64,000 nt of DNA from Streptomyces asoensis (GTDB lineage Bacteria > Actinomycetota > Actinomycetes > Streptomycetales > Streptomycetaceae): contig NZ_CP049838.1 of assembly GCF_013085465.1 (NCBI RefSeq), forward strand, positions 9,114,001 to 9,178,000, written 5' to 3'. The notes beneath the pieces were generated by a model. The model was given only the letters and a program-made list of their open reading frames with translations. It did not search any database and was not told the origin of the DNA. Below, in pieces: positions 17,500 to 26,915 of the stretch (its first letter is position 1; every line of letters begins with the position of its first letter). Both the position numbers and the translations under genes were made by a program.

Positions 17500-19269
17500 A
17501 TGGCGTCGTCGTACGAAAGACCGCTCGACCACCGTTACCGGGGCGAGCACCCGATCCGCACCCTCGCCTACCTCCTGCGCGCCGACCGGCGCAGCCTCGC
17601 CGCCGCGGCCGGCGTGTTCACCGTCAAGCACAGCCCGATCTGGCTGCTGCCGCTGATCACCGCGTCCATCATCGACACCGTCGTCCAGCACCAGCCGATC
17701 GGCAGACTCTGGACGAGCACCGGCGTCATCCTGTTCATCCTGCTGGTCAACTACCCCCTGCACCTCCTCTACGTGCGACTGCTCTACGGCAGCGTCCGCC
17801 GCATGGGCACCACCCTGCGTTCCGCGCTGTGCACCCGGATGCAGCAGCTGTCCATCGGCTACCACTCCCGGGTCAGCGCCGGCGTGCTCCAGGCCAAGGT
17901 GGTGCGGGACGTGGAGACCGTGGAGCAGATGGTGCAGCAGACCGCCGAGCAGGGGCTCGGCGCGCTGACCGTGCTCACCGGCGGCCTCGTCATCATCGCC
18001 GTGCGCACCCCCGAGTTCGTGCCCGTCTTCCTCGTCGTGGTGCCCGTGGCCGCCGTCCTCGTGGACCGGCTCAGGGCCCGGCTGCGCACCCACAACGAGG
18101 ACTTCCGGCACGAGGTGGAGACCCTCTCCTCACGCGTCACCGAGATGACCCGCCTGATCCCGGTCACCCGCGCCCACGGGCTCGAGGGCAAGGCGCTGCG
18201 CCGCATCGACGGCACCCTGAGCCGTCTGCTCACCTCCGGGATGCGGCTCGACCTGCTCAACGGCCGCTTCGGCTCGCTGGCCTGGGTCCTGCTCAACGTG
18301 ATCGGGGTGCTCGTCCTCACCGGCGCCGCGCTGATCTCGTACTACGGCGTCTGGGGCGTCACCGCCGGCGACGTCGTGATGCTGAGCGCCTTCCTGACCA
18401 CCCTCACCAACTCCACCACCACCCTGACCGGGCTGGCCCCGGTCATCACCAAGGGCCTGGAGTCGGTGCGTTCGGTCGGCGAGGTCCTCCAGGCGCCCGA
18501 GCTGGAGGACAACGAGGGCAAGTCCGAACTCACCGCGCTGCACGGCTCCGTGACCTTCGAGGACGTCGGCTACGCCTACGACAGCGGCAGCCCGGCGGTG
18601 CGCGACTTCACCCTCTCCGTCACACCGGGGGAGACGGTCGCCCTCGTGGGGGCGTCCGGCGCGGGCAAGTCCACGGTGCTCAGCCTCGTCATCGGTTTCA
18701 TCCGGCCGACCTCGGGCCGGGTGCTGCTCGACGGGACCGACATGAACACCCTCGACCTGCGCACCTACCGAAGGTTCGTGTCGGTCGTGCCGCAGGAGTC
18801 GATCCTCTTCGACGGCACCATCCGCGAGAACGTCGTCTACGGCATGGAGGACGAGACCGACGAGGAGACGGTCCGCGCGGCCCTGCGCGACGCCAACGCG
18901 CTGGAGTTCGTCGAACGGCTCCCGGACGGTCTGCACACCCTCGTCGGGGAGCGCGGGGCACGGCTGTCGGGCGGGCAGAAGCAGCGGCTGGCCATCGCCC
19001 GCGCCCTGATCCGGGACCCGAAGGTGCTGGTCCTGGACGAGGCGACGTCCGCGCTGGACACCCGGTCCGAGGCGCTCGTCCAGCAGGCCCTCGCCCGGCT
19101 GCTGCGCGGCCGCACCACCTTCGTGGTGGCGCACCGGCTGTCCACCGTGCGCGGCGCGGACCGGATCGTGGTGATGGGGGAGGGGCGGATCCTGGAGACC
19201 GGCACGCACGACGAGCTCCTGCACCGGGGCGGCGCCTACACGGAGCTGCACAGCGGGCAGGTCGCGTGA
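17500..19269 (+). CDS. ABC exporter half-transporter (membrane domain fused to ATPase)
   Basis: This is a type-IV ABC half-transporter of 589 residues with about six TM helices in the first 330 residues and a C-terminal ATPase. The ATPase has Walker A GASGAGKST, signature LSGGQKQRLAIARAL, Walker B VLVLDEATSALD and H-loop VAHRLST. It should act as a homodimer, or with a partner not seen here, and export a lipid, drug or peptide. The ATG at 17500 has a strong AGGAGG site at 17484. Context with a reductase hints at detoxification, but that is only inference. Confidence 0.87.
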   Translation: MASSYERPLDHRYRGEHPIRTLAYLLRADRRSLAAAAGVFTVKHSPIWLLPLITASIIDTVVQHQPIGRLWTSTGVILFILLVNYPLHLLYVRLLYGSVRRMGTTLRSALCTRMQQLSIGYHSRVSAGVLQAKVVRDVETVEQMVQQTAEQGLGALTVLTGGLVIIAVRTPEFVPVFLVVVPVAAVLVDRLRARLRTHNEDFRHEVETLSSRVTEMTRLIPVTRAHGLEGKALRRIDGTLSRLLTSGMRLDLLNGRFGSLAWVLLNVIGVLVLTGAALISYYGVWGVTAGDVVMLSAFLTTLTNSTTTLTGLAPVITKGLESVRSVGEVLQAPELEDNEGKSELTALHGSVTFEDVGYAYDSGSPAVRDFTLSVTPGETVALVGASGAGKSTVLSLVIGFIRPTSGRVLLDGTDMNTLDLRTYRRFVSVVPQESILFDGTIRENVVYGMEDETDEETVRAALRDANALEFVERLPDGLHTLVGERGARLSGGQKQRLAIARALIRDPKVLVLDEATSALDTRSEALVQQALARLLRGRTTFVVAHRLSTVRGADRIVVMGEGRILETGTHDELLHRGGAYTELHSGQVA

Positions 19270-19293
19270 GCGCAGGTGGCCGGATCATGACCC

Positions 19294-19318
19294 CGGCGGG
19301 TGACGTTCCCGCCCGCCG
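19294..19318 (+). terminator. Hairpin after the ABC exporter gene
   Basis: Seven-bp arms CGGCGGG / CCCGCCG with an 11-nt loop begin 25 bp after the exporter stop. It is a plausible rho-independent-like terminator without U-tract. Confidence 0.5.
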
Positions 19319-19374
19319 TGCATGATTCGCCCAGGTCCGGGCACACGCAGCGCAAACAGGAGAGAGGGGCGCTC

Positions 19375-19620
19375 GTGATCGTTCCGGACCCGAAGGTCGC
19401 CAGGACGTTGCTGACCCGGTACGCGACGCTGAGGATCGCTCAGGCGGAGTGGGACAGGCCGCAGACGGCTCGTGAACTGAAGGACGTGACGTACACCTTG
19501 TGCGTGCTGATGGACACGCCCGACGTCCGGGAGGCGGTCGCCGCGGCGGACGCCCTGCTCGAGTCCGCGGCGGCGGTGCCGGCGCGCGACCCGGAGAGCG
19601 GACTGTCCCTGGCCGTCTGA
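19375..19620 (+). CDS. DUF5133 family small protein
   Basis: This 81-residue protein matches the Streptomyces DUF5133 family (VARTLLTRYATLRIAQAEW, then a TYTLCV segment). The function is unknown. The GTG at 19375 is preceded by AGGAGAGAGGGG at 19359. The frame is open to 19300, but that extension lacks family similarity. It is convergent with the graspetide maturase gene. Confidence 0.7.
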   Translation: MIVPDPKVARTLLTRYATLRIAQAEWDRPQTARELKDVTYTLCVLMDTPDVREAVAAADALLESAAAVPARDPESGLSLAV

Positions 19621-19638
19621 GGGCGGCCCCGAGCCGGA

Positions 19639-19680
19639 CCCGGCGCGGCGGTGCGCCCCCACGGTGCCCGCCGCGCCGGG
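19639..19680. terminator. Bidirectional terminator between DUF5133 and tgmB
   Basis: A perfect 12-bp inverted repeat CCCGGCGCGGCG / CGCCGCGCCGGG with an 18-nt loop lies between two convergent stop codons (19620 and 19686), so it can end both transcripts. Confidence 0.75.
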
Positions 19681-19685
19681 ACGTC

Positions 19686-20672
19686 TCACAAGGCGGTGGA
19701 GCCGCACCGGTCGGCCTGCCGGGCATCGCGCTCCGGAGGCGCCCCGGCCAGCCACTCCGCGATGGTGCGGGCGATCGGCTGCCCGGTGTCCACCTCCACG
19801 AAGCCGAACTGGCCCGACTGGTTGCACTCCAGGAACCACCACGTCCCGTCGGCGTCCTCCGCGAAGTCGAAGGCGCCGTAGGCCAGTTCGGCCTCCCGCA
19901 GATATCTCCGCACGGCCTCGGCGAGGCGCGGCGGGACATCGGCGGGACGCCACGGTGTGGTGGAGGGCGAGTAGCGCACGTCCACCACGTCGGGGTCGCC
20001 GCCGGGGGTCGTCTCCTTGCGGGCGGCCAGGATGCGGTCGCCGACCGCGGTCAGCCGTATGTCGGCCCGCTTGGCCACCCGGCGCTGGAGCAGCGTCGGA
20101 CCGTAGGCGACGGCGGCGAAGTCCGCGCCCGGCGGGACCCGGGTGGTGGGCACGGCACGGGGCGGATCCTGCGGATGCGCCCCGGACACCGGCTTGACCA
20201 CCAGATCCGGATAGCGGTCCGCGAACTCGCGGGCCGCCTGCGGGAACGTCGTGACGATCGTGGCCGGCACGGGCAGCCCGCTGAGTTGCGCGAGCCGTAG
20301 CTGCCAGGGCTTGTGCCGGGCGCGCTGGGACGCGTCCGGGTGGTTCATCCAGCGCGCCCCGGTACCGCGGAGCATGCCGTACAGCGCCTGCGAGGCCTCC
20401 TCCGTGAGCCACGCGGACGGCTGGGCCGCCCGGGCCGCCGCCGTGCCGGGCCGCCGGACCCACACCGATCGCAGCCCGTCGAGGCTCACCAGCCGACCGG
20501 CGGACGACAGGTGGCCCCGGAAGGCACCGTGCACGAACTCGCCGGAGAGCGCGACGGAGTGGGTCAGGTCGGCCGGGTCCAGCCGGACGACGGGGACGCC
20601 CGCGGCGTTCAGGTGCACGACCACCATGTCCGCCGTGACGTCCTCTTCACAGGTAAGGATGAGCACGGTCAT
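19686..20672 (-). CDS. tgmB: ATP-grasp graspetide maturase, TgmB type
   Basis: This is an ATP-grasp ligase of 328 residues in the MvdD/TgmB branch. It forms ester or amide cross-links between side-chain carboxylates and hydroxyl or amino groups of a precursor peptide. The N-terminal Rossmann-like part begins VLILTCEEDVTADMVV. The ATP-grasp core includes LVVKPVSG, LLQRRV and the metal/nucleotide site YGAFDFAEDADG...FLECNQSGQFGFVE. The gene lies 16 bp downstream of the precursor gene. No methyltransferase (tgmC-type) follows; the next gene is convergent. Confidence 0.85.
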   Translation of the reverse strand: MTVLILTCEEDVTADMVVVHLNAAGVPVVRLDPADLTHSVALSGEFVHGAFRGHLSSAGRLVSLDGLRSVWVRRPGTAAARAAQPSAWLTEEASQALYGMLRGTGARWMNHPDASQRARHKPWQLRLAQLSGLPVPATIVTTFPQAAREFADRYPDLVVKPVSGAHPQDPPRAVPTTRVPPGADFAAVAYGPTLLQRRVAKRADIRLTAVGDRILAARKETTPGGDPDVVDVRYSPSTTPWRPADVPPRLAEAVRRYLREAELAYGAFDFAEDADGTWWFLECNQSGQFGFVEVDTGQPIARTIAEWLAGAPPERDARQADRCGSTAL

Positions 20673-20688
20673 TTTCGTCGGCCCGTGT

Positions 20689-20880
20689 TCAGTCGTCGAA
20701 GTGGGTCTTGGAGCCCGCCGTCGAGGTCGTTGTCCCGAGTTCTCTCAGGAGGGCGTGGTCACGAGCGGCGATCCGGCCGTCGAGAGTTACGTTCAACTGC
20801 ATTCCGGGGTCATAGGCGTACGGAGTGCTGTACTCCAACTCGGCCGCTGGGCGTGCGTAGTTGAGCGTGAACGGTTGCAT
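20689..20880 (-). CDS. tgmA: Graspetide precursor peptide, TgmA type
   Basis: This 63-residue precursor has the typical TgmA leader (PFTLNYARPAAELE, TPYAYDPGMQLNV, DGR) and the core TTTSTAGSKTHFDD at the C-terminus. Thr, Ser and Lys residues can act as ring donors and the terminal Asp-Asp pair as acceptors, so at most two cross-links can use the Asp pair. A GGGAGAG ribosome-binding site precedes the ATG at 20880. The promoter probably lies in 20881-21000, where the sequence is less GC-rich. The product is expected to be a small cross-linked peptide of unknown activity. Confidence 0.85.
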   Translation of the reverse strand: MQPFTLNYARPAAELEYSTPYAYDPGMQLNVTLDGRIAARDHALLRELGTTTSTAGSKTHFDD

Positions 20881-21103
20881 CGTCTCTCCCTCGTCGGTAC
20901 TGCCTCGATCAAGCGGTGCCGCTGTGCGACGTCACTCGGGCCCGCTGCTTGGTGCTGGATAGGTGCGTCCTTCAGTCACTTATACGAATCGAACGGGTGG
21001 TTGGTTTCCTTACTCTCCGTGATCATCGCGGGGTTGGACACCGAACAGGGCGCGGAGCAGGGGAGATCGGGTCGAGCGGGGGTGAAAACCTCTTCCCGGA
21101 CGG

Positions 21104-21415
21104 TCAGTCGGGGAGGCGCTCGGCAGCGTTTTCGGGCGCATTGTCGGGCGCGCGGCGCAGGGAACGCAGAGCCAGCAGGAGGACACCGATGTCGTCGAGG
21201 TAGACGGGGTCCGGCAGTACGTCGGTGGGCAGCACGAAGTACAGGACCGCGCCCCAGAACATCCAGCGCGGCCCGGTGGGAAGCCCTGCTCGTCTCAGGC
21301 CCCGGCGGGCGCGGACCAGACGCACGAGCACGGCGGCGGCCACGGCGAACAGCGCCGCGGCCGCCAGCACCGCGACGACGACGAGCGTGGTTGGCGCATC
21401 CACGGGCCCTCCCAT
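21104..21415 (-). CDS. DUF1232 (YkvA-like) small membrane protein
   Basis: This is a 103-residue protein with an N-terminal hydrophobic helix (TLVVVAVLAAAALFAVAAAV). The DUF1232 signature follows: MFWGAVLYFVLPTDVLPDPV, then DDIGVLLLALRSL. The function of this family is unknown. It points the same way as tgmA but is about 220 bp upstream, so a shared transcript is doubtful. Confidence 0.75.
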   Translation of the reverse strand: MGGPVDAPTTLVVVAVLAAAALFAVAAAVLVRLVRARRGLRRAGLPTGPRWMFWGAVLYFVLPTDVLPDPVYLDDIGVLLLALRSLRRAPDNAPENAAERLPD

Positions 21416-21584
21416 ATGGTCCGTCGCGCGGCGTCTGCTCCTACTCGATTTCCCCGCTTTCGGTTTCCGGATTCCCGTTTCCGGCGGGAATACCGCATCG
21501 GAGGCGGCTGCCGCGTCCGAGTGGCGGAGCGCGCCGGACGCCCGTGGCGCCGAGCACTGCGGACCGACGTCCGCTCAGCGGTGG

Positions 21585-23699
21585 CTAGCCGGTCGGTACC
21601 GGGTGCTGAGGGGTCTCCAGCAGGCCCGTCAGTACCCGGTCGGGGGTGAGCGGCAGTTCGCGGAAGCGGACGCCCGTGGCGTGGTGCACGGCGTTGCCGA
21701 TGGCGGCCGCCGTGCCCACGATGCCGATCTCGCCGATCCCCTTGCCGCCCAGGGGGTTGAGATGCGGATCGTCCTCGTCGATCCAGTGCGCCTCGATGTC
21801 CGGCACGTCGGCGTGGGAGGGCACGTGGTAGGCCGCGAGATCCGACTCGGTGAAGTCGCCGAAGGCGGCGTCCAGGGTGCTGCCCTCGGTCAGCGCCATG
21901 CCCAGGCCCATGGTCATTCCGCCGACGAACTGGGAGCGCGCGGTACGGGGGTTGAGGATGCGTCCCGCCGCGTACACCCCGAGCAGCCGGCGCACCCGCA
22001 CCTCTCCGGTCACCGTGTCCACGGCGACCTCCGCGAAGTGCGCCCCGAACGCGTGCCGCGCAAAAGGACTTTCGGCGTCGGCCGCCCCCTTGGTGTCGGC
22101 GCGCGCCTCCAACCCCAGCTCGGGCAACGGCCCCTGACGTTCCGCCAGCTGTACGGCGAGCTGCGCGCAGGCGTCGTGCACCGCCCAGCCCCAGGAGGCG
22201 GTACCCGAGGAGCCGCCCGCCAGCGGGGCCGTCGGCAGATCACTGTTGCCCACCCGGATCCGTACCCGCTCCAGGGGTACCTCCAGGGCGTCCGCAGCGA
22301 CCTGCGCAAGGACCGTACGGGCGCCGGTGCCGATGTCCGCGGCGTTCACCTCGACGAGGAAGGACCCGTCCGGCAGGGCACGCACCGCCGCCTTCGACGG
22401 ATACACCTGCACCGGGTAGGTGGCGGCGGCCACGCCCGTGCCGAGCAGCAGCGGGCCGACGGAGCGCGTCCGCGGGCGGGGATCCCGGTCGGACCACCCG
22501 AACCGGCGCGCGCCCTCCCGCAGGCACTCGACGAGGTGCCGGCTGCTGAACGGCTTGCCGCTGTCCGGCTCGGTGTCCGGCTCGTTGCGGATCCGCACCT
22601 CGACCGGGTCCGTCCCGAGTGCCTCGGCCAGCTCGTCCATCGCCGACTCCAGGGCGTACATGCCCGGCGCCTCACCGGGGGCCCGCATCCAGGACGGCGT
22701 CGGCACGTCGAGCCGGACCACGCGATGCGAGCTGCGCAGGTGCGGGGCGGCGTACATGACGCGGGCCGGCATCCCCGCGTACTCGACGAACTCCTTGATC
22801 CGTGACGTGTACGTGGTCACCTCGTGCACGAGCGACGTCAGCCGGCCGTCGGAGTCCGCGCCCAGGCGCAGCCGGTGCAGGGTGGCCGCCCGATGGCCGA
22901 CGGACGTGGGCAGCATGCGGCGGGGGAGGACCACGGTGACCGGGCGTCCGGTGTGCCAGGTGGCCATCGCGGCGAGCACCACGTCCGGCCGGGGCATGCC
23001 CTTGGACCCGAAGCCACCGCCGACATGCTCCGCGACGACCGTGATCCGCTCGTCCGCCAGCCCGAACATCGCGCCGAGCACGGCGCGCACGACCGTGGTG
23101 CCCTGGCTGGAGGTGTGCACCGTGAGCCGCTCGCCGTCCCAGTGCGCGGTGCTGGCGTGCGGCTCCATGGGGTGGTTGTGCAGGGGCGGCACGCGATAGC
23201 CGACGTCGACCCGCACATCCGCGTCGGTGAACGCGCCGTCGGGGTCGCCCAGTTCCCGTACGCCCGGGAACATCCCGTTGATCTTCTCGGGGACGTACGC
23301 CTGCGGGTGCGTGGCGGTGAGTGTGACGTCGTGCGTCTCCTCGGCGCAGGTGACCCGCACGGCGGCGGCGCCGGCCCGGGCCGCCTCAGGGCTGTAGGCC
23401 ACCACCAGGGCGACGAACCAGCCCCGGTTCGGCACCTCGGGGCCCTGGAGCACGGCGAGGGTGGCGTCGTCCGCCGAGGCGAGGCGGGGCGCGTTGCGAT
23501 GGGTGAGCACGGTGACGACGCCGGGCAGCGCCAGCGCCGCGGTGGCGTCGACGTCGGTCACCCGGCCCCGCACGATCGCCGCCGGGACGGGACGGGCGAA
23601 CAGCCGCCCGGGCAGGGGCTGTTCAGCGGCGTAGCGGGCGGTTCCGGTGACCTTCTCCCGGCCCTCCCTGCGCTCGGCGGGAGCGCCCACGGCGGTCAT
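21585..23699 (-). CDS. Molybdenum-cofactor subunit of a PaoABC-like aldehyde/xanthine dehydrogenase
   Basis: This is the large catalytic subunit (704 residues) of a molybdenum hydroxylase. It begins with the hammerhead domain (REKVTGTARYAAEQPLPG). It contains GGGFGSKG and the C-terminal GGKGIGEIG, whose Glu is the catalytic base of this family. It oxidises aldehydes or N-heterocycles to acids or oxo compounds. Its start overlaps the stop of the FAD subunit gene (ATGA). Gene order 2Fe-2S, FAD, Mo matches the E. coli paoABC (yagTSR) operon. The substrate is not predictable beyond probable aldehydes. Confidence 0.88.
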   Translation of the reverse strand: MTAVGAPAERREGREKVTGTARYAAEQPLPGRLFARPVPAAIVRGRVTDVDATAALALPGVVTVLTHRNAPRLASADDATLAVLQGPEVPNRGWFVALVVAYSPEAARAGAAAVRVTCAEETHDVTLTATHPQAYVPEKINGMFPGVRELGDPDGAFTDADVRVDVGYRVPPLHNHPMEPHASTAHWDGERLTVHTSSQGTTVVRAVLGAMFGLADERITVVAEHVGGGFGSKGMPRPDVVLAAMATWHTGRPVTVVLPRRMLPTSVGHRAATLHRLRLGADSDGRLTSLVHEVTTYTSRIKEFVEYAGMPARVMYAAPHLRSSHRVVRLDVPTPSWMRAPGEAPGMYALESAMDELAEALGTDPVEVRIRNEPDTEPDSGKPFSSRHLVECLREGARRFGWSDRDPRPRTRSVGPLLLGTGVAAATYPVQVYPSKAAVRALPDGSFLVEVNAADIGTGARTVLAQVAADALEVPLERVRIRVGNSDLPTAPLAGGSSGTASWGWAVHDACAQLAVQLAERQGPLPELGLEARADTKGAADAESPFARHAFGAHFAEVAVDTVTGEVRVRRLLGVYAAGRILNPRTARSQFVGGMTMGLGMALTEGSTLDAAFGDFTESDLAAYHVPSHADVPDIEAHWIDEDDPHLNPLGGKGIGEIGIVGTAAAIGNAVHHATGVRFRELPLTPDRVLTGLLETPQHPVPTG

Positions 23700-24691
23700 G
23701 AGTCCTCCTCGTGCGGTACGAGCCGCGTCAGGACGTCGACGGCGAGGTTGCGGGCCAGCGGCACCTTGTACGCGTTGTCACGCAGCGGTCGGGCCTCGGA
23801 CAGCTCCAGCTCGGCGGCGCGTTCGAAGGCCGCCCGGGTGGGAGCCGCGCCCAGCAGCGCCTCCTCGGCCCGCCGGGCCCGCCACGGGCGGTGCGCCAGC
23901 GCCCCGAAAGCGATTCCCACCTGCGCGACGACACCGTCGGCGACCTCCAGGACCACGGCGACGGAGGCCAGCGCGAAGGCGTACGAGGCCCGGTCGCGCG
24001 CCTTGCGGTACGCGGACGGCAGCCCGGCCCTGGCGGCCGGCAGCAGGACGGCGGTGATGAGCTCGCCGGGTTCGATCACGGTGTCCCGCTCGGGTTCCTC
24101 CCCGGGCGACCGGTGGAACTCCGCCGCCGTCACCCGGCGCACGCCCGCCGTGCCGTACAGCTCGACCTCGGCGTCCAGCGCGGCCAGGGCCACGGCCATG
24201 TCCGACGGGTGGGTGGCGATGCAGTGCTCTGAGTGCCCGAGCACCGCGTGGTCGCGGTGCACGCCGTCCAGGGCAGCGCAGCCGCTGCCCGGCTCCCGTT
24301 TGTTGCACGGCTTGGAGACGTCCTGGAAGTAGGGGCAACGGGTGCGTTGGAGCAGGTTCCCGCCGGTCGTGGCGGCGTTGCGCAGCTGGCCCGAGGCGCC
24401 GGCGAGCACCGCCTGGGAGAGCACGGGGTAGCGGTCCCGCACCCGTGGATGCGCCGCGAGGTCGCTGTTGCGCACCAGGGCGCCGATCCGCAGCGACCCG
24501 TCCGGCAGCTCCGTCACCTCGTCCAGAGGCAGGCGGGTGACGTCGACGAGGGCGGTCGGCCGTTCCACGCCGAGCTTCATCAGGTCGACGAGGTTGGTGC
24601 CGCCGCCCAGATAGCGTGCGCCCGGGTGCGCGGCGAAGGCCTCGGCGGCCTCCGCGAGACTGCCGGCCCGTACGTAGGCGAAGGTTTCCAC
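23696..24691 (-). CDS. FAD-binding subunit of a PaoABC-like molybdenum dehydrogenase
   Basis: This 331-residue FAD subunit has the dinucleotide signature YLGGGTNLVDLMK. A cysteine cluster (CPYFQDVSKPCNKREPGSGC) also occurs in PaoB, where it binds an extra 4Fe-4S centre; this points to the aldehyde-oxidase branch rather than classical xanthine dehydrogenase. It is translationally coupled to the Mo subunit gene and lies 51 bp after the 2Fe-2S gene. Confidence 0.88.
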   Translation of the reverse strand: METFAYVRAGSLAEAAEAFAAHPGARYLGGGTNLVDLMKLGVERPTALVDVTRLPLDEVTELPDGSLRIGALVRNSDLAAHPRVRDRYPVLSQAVLAGASGQLRNAATTGGNLLQRTRCPYFQDVSKPCNKREPGSGCAALDGVHRDHAVLGHSEHCIATHPSDMAVALAALDAEVELYGTAGVRRVTAAEFHRSPGEEPERDTVIEPGELITAVLLPAARAGLPSAYRKARDRASYAFALASVAVVLEVADGVVAQVGIAFGALAHRPWRARRAEEALLGAAPTRAAFERAAELELSEARPLRDNAYKVPLARNLAVDVLTRLVPHEEDS

Positions 24692-24742
24692 CGGATCACG
24701 TCCTCTGGTTGCCCCGGTCGTGCCCTTGGGCAGCCGGCCCGG

Positions 24743-25303
24743 TCATGTGCTGCCCGCCCCGGTCACGTCCTCGACCGCGTCGACGATGCGTGGATACGCG
24801 CCGCAGCGGCAGAGATTGCCACTGAGCCGCTCGCGGATCTCGTCCCGGTCCAGCACGACGGGTCGTCCGGAGGGCGCCGCCGGGTCCGTGACGTGCGAGG
24901 GATGGCCCGACTCCGCCTCGGCGAGCGCGCCCACCGCCGAGCAGATCTGTCCGGGCGTGCAGTACCCGCACTGGAAGGCGTCGCGCTCCAGGAAGGCCCG
25001 CTGGAGCGGATGCGGATCCTCGCCGTCGCCGGACAGGCCCTCGACGGTCGTGATGTCGCTGCCGTCCAGGGCGACGGCGAGCAGCAGACAGCTGTTGACG
25101 CGCCGCCCGTCGACGAGGACCGTGCACGCGCCGCACTGACCGTGGTCGCAGCCCTTCTTCGCGCCGGTGAGGTCCAGATCCTCCCGCAGCACGTCCAGCA
25201 GCACGCGCCGGTGGTCGACGGTGAGGGTGTGCGGCTTGCCGTTGACGCGCAGCGTCGTGTCGGATCGGTGGGGCGATGACCGGGGGCCGTGCTCGCTGCC
25301 CAT
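24743..25303 (-). CDS. 2Fe-2S subunit of a PaoABC-like molybdenum dehydrogenase
   Basis: This small iron-sulfur subunit (186 residues) has both 2Fe-2S sites: GCDHGQCGACTV...NSCL, and the buried CGYCTPGQ...NLCRCGAYPRI site. I place the start at the ATG at 25303, preceded by GGAAGGGACC; the frame is open far upstream (to 25798) only as a shadow of the next gene. No Tat signal is visible, unlike E. coli PaoA, so the enzyme is probably cytoplasmic. Confidence 0.87.
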   Translation of the reverse strand: MGSEHGPRSSPHRSDTTLRVNGKPHTLTVDHRRVLLDVLREDLDLTGAKKGCDHGQCGACTVLVDGRRVNSCLLLAVALDGSDITTVEGLSGDGEDPHPLQRAFLERDAFQCGYCTPGQICSAVGALAEAESGHPSHVTDPAAPSGRPVVLDRDEIRERLSGNLCRCGAYPRIVDAVEDVTGAGST

Positions 25304-25425
25304 GTCCTGGTCCCTTCCGGGGCGGTCCGTGGTGCCGTGGGGACCGCGTATCCAGAGTGGGGCGTGTGACACGTCCCGGTACGAGGCAATTCGGGCACGG
25401 GCGCCTGACGGCCGCCGACCGGCGC

Positions 25426-26583
25426 CTACCGGTCGGTCACCTCGGGCTCGTCGCCGCCGGTGCCCGTTGCGCCCGTGGTGCGGTCCTGGTCCGGCGACTC
25501 GACCCGAGCCGCGGGAGTGGCCGACGCCATCGGGCGCAGGCCCTTCGTCGTCTCCTTGAACCGCTCCAGGGTCCGGCCCAGCTGCTGGAACGGCGAGCCG
25601 CTCTTCCTGGCCGGCGCCTGCCGCGGTTCCCCGGCCTCGGCCGCCGCCTCCCGGAACGCGGCCAGCGCCTCGTGGGCGTGCTCGGCGGCCTCCCGGTACA
25701 GGTCCCGGGACTCCGTCATCGCCTCCAGTGCCTCCTTGTACATCGCCACGAGCTCGCGTTCCCGCGCGAGCTCCTCCTCCGGGGTCAGCAGCTGCCACTC
25801 CTCCCGCAGTGCGGTGAGCGCGGCGTCGGCGTCCTCCGGCAGCGGCCTGGGCAGTGCCGCGAAGCGTCGTACCGCTTCCAGCAGCTCGGTGGGGTGCGTG
25901 CCGTCCAGGAACACGCTGCGCACCGAGTAGTCGACGGCGTCGTAGTCGGCCGGAGCCGGAGTGCCGGGCAGCACCAGCGCCCCGCCGCGCGGCACCTCCA
26001 CCCCGGACTCCTTGAGGGCCCAGTTCACGGTGCGCAGCTGGTGCGGGGCCGCGCGGTGCTCGATGACCCGGTGGTGCAGACCGGGCGGCAGCAGCGGAAC
26101 CAGCGACCGTCGGCCCCGCTCGTCCGGCGTCATGGCCTCGTGCACGACGAGGTGGACGGTCCAGGCGTCGCGCAGGGCGCCCCGGAGCACGCGCCGCAGC
26201 TCCTTGTCGTCCGCCGGGAGCGGGTTGGTGGCGAGGAACCGCTCACCGGTGACGGTCTCGTTGCCCCACGGCGTGTCCGCCTCCCAGGACCAGAACATGC
26301 CGGCGGGCGACGGCCACCGCTGGTCCCACGGCCGCTCCGCCTCCGCCGTCAGCGTCCACTCCTGGCCCGGACCCGACCACTCGGCGAGCCTCAGCCGGGC
26401 ACGGACGGTCACCTCCTCCGCGACCAGCCACCGGGCCTCGAAGGCCGTCTCCCCCTCGGGGGTGTCGGTGTCGGGCAGCTCCATGAAGTCCTGGACGGTC
26501 TCGGCGTCCTTGAGTGCCTGGAGGTGTTTGCGCAGGACGTCCGGAGCGGCGGGGCCGGTGTGACGGCCACGGGTCTGCCACAC
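25426..26583 (-). CDS. Hypothetical protein with C-terminal coiled-coil region
   Basis: I do not recognise this protein of about 385 residues. It has a globular, Trp-rich N-terminal half (RLAEWSGPGQEWTL, MFWSWEADTPWGNET) and a helical region rich in Glu and Ala (LTPEEELARERELVAMYKEA...) likely to form a coiled coil. The tail is charged and Pro-rich. The start is uncertain: the GTG at 26583 fits the compositional change, but the frame is open to an ATG at 26769. It is probably cytosolic, as there is no signal or TM helix. The divergent arrangement with the hydrolase genes gives no clue to function. Confidence 0.6.
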   Translation of the reverse strand: MWQTRGRHTGPAAPDVLRKHLQALKDAETVQDFMELPDTDTPEGETAFEARWLVAEEVTVRARLRLAEWSGPGQEWTLTAEAERPWDQRWPSPAGMFWSWEADTPWGNETVTGERFLATNPLPADDKELRRVLRGALRDAWTVHLVVHEAMTPDERGRRSLVPLLPPGLHHRVIEHRAAPHQLRTVNWALKESGVEVPRGGALVLPGTPAPADYDAVDYSVRSVFLDGTHPTELLEAVRRFAALPRPLPEDADAALTALREEWQLLTPEEELARERELVAMYKEALEAMTESRDLYREAAEHAHEALAAFREAAAEAGEPRQAPARKSGSPFQQLGRTLERFKETTKGLRPMASATPAARVESPDQDRTTGATGTGGDEPEVTDR

Positions 26584-26915
26584 CGTGGAGGGCGTCGTGG
26601 GCGGAACGGTCGCGGAGATGTGGGTGAGTCCATTCGTGAGGGCGGTGACGACGTGGCGACGACGTACGAAGGCCAGTATCGCTCGCCGCGGGGGGTGCGC
26701 GATCAAGCGGGTCGGTGGCGCGGGCACCCGGAAGCGCCCCGCCGGGATGCGCCTTCCCCGGCACGACACAGGTCACGCGTCCGGATCCGGCCCGCGAGCC
26801 GACGGTCCGTGCGGGGGGTGTGCGCCACTCGTACGGGGTGTGCGCCGTTCACCACGGCCGGCGCCCTCGCACTCATGGGCCCGCCGGCCTCCGGGACCCG
26901 AGAATCGGACCCGGT

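Noticed and set aside
22824..24332. 502-codon plus-strand ORF over the molybdenum dehydrogenase genes
   Set aside because: Shadow of the Mo and FAD subunit genes.
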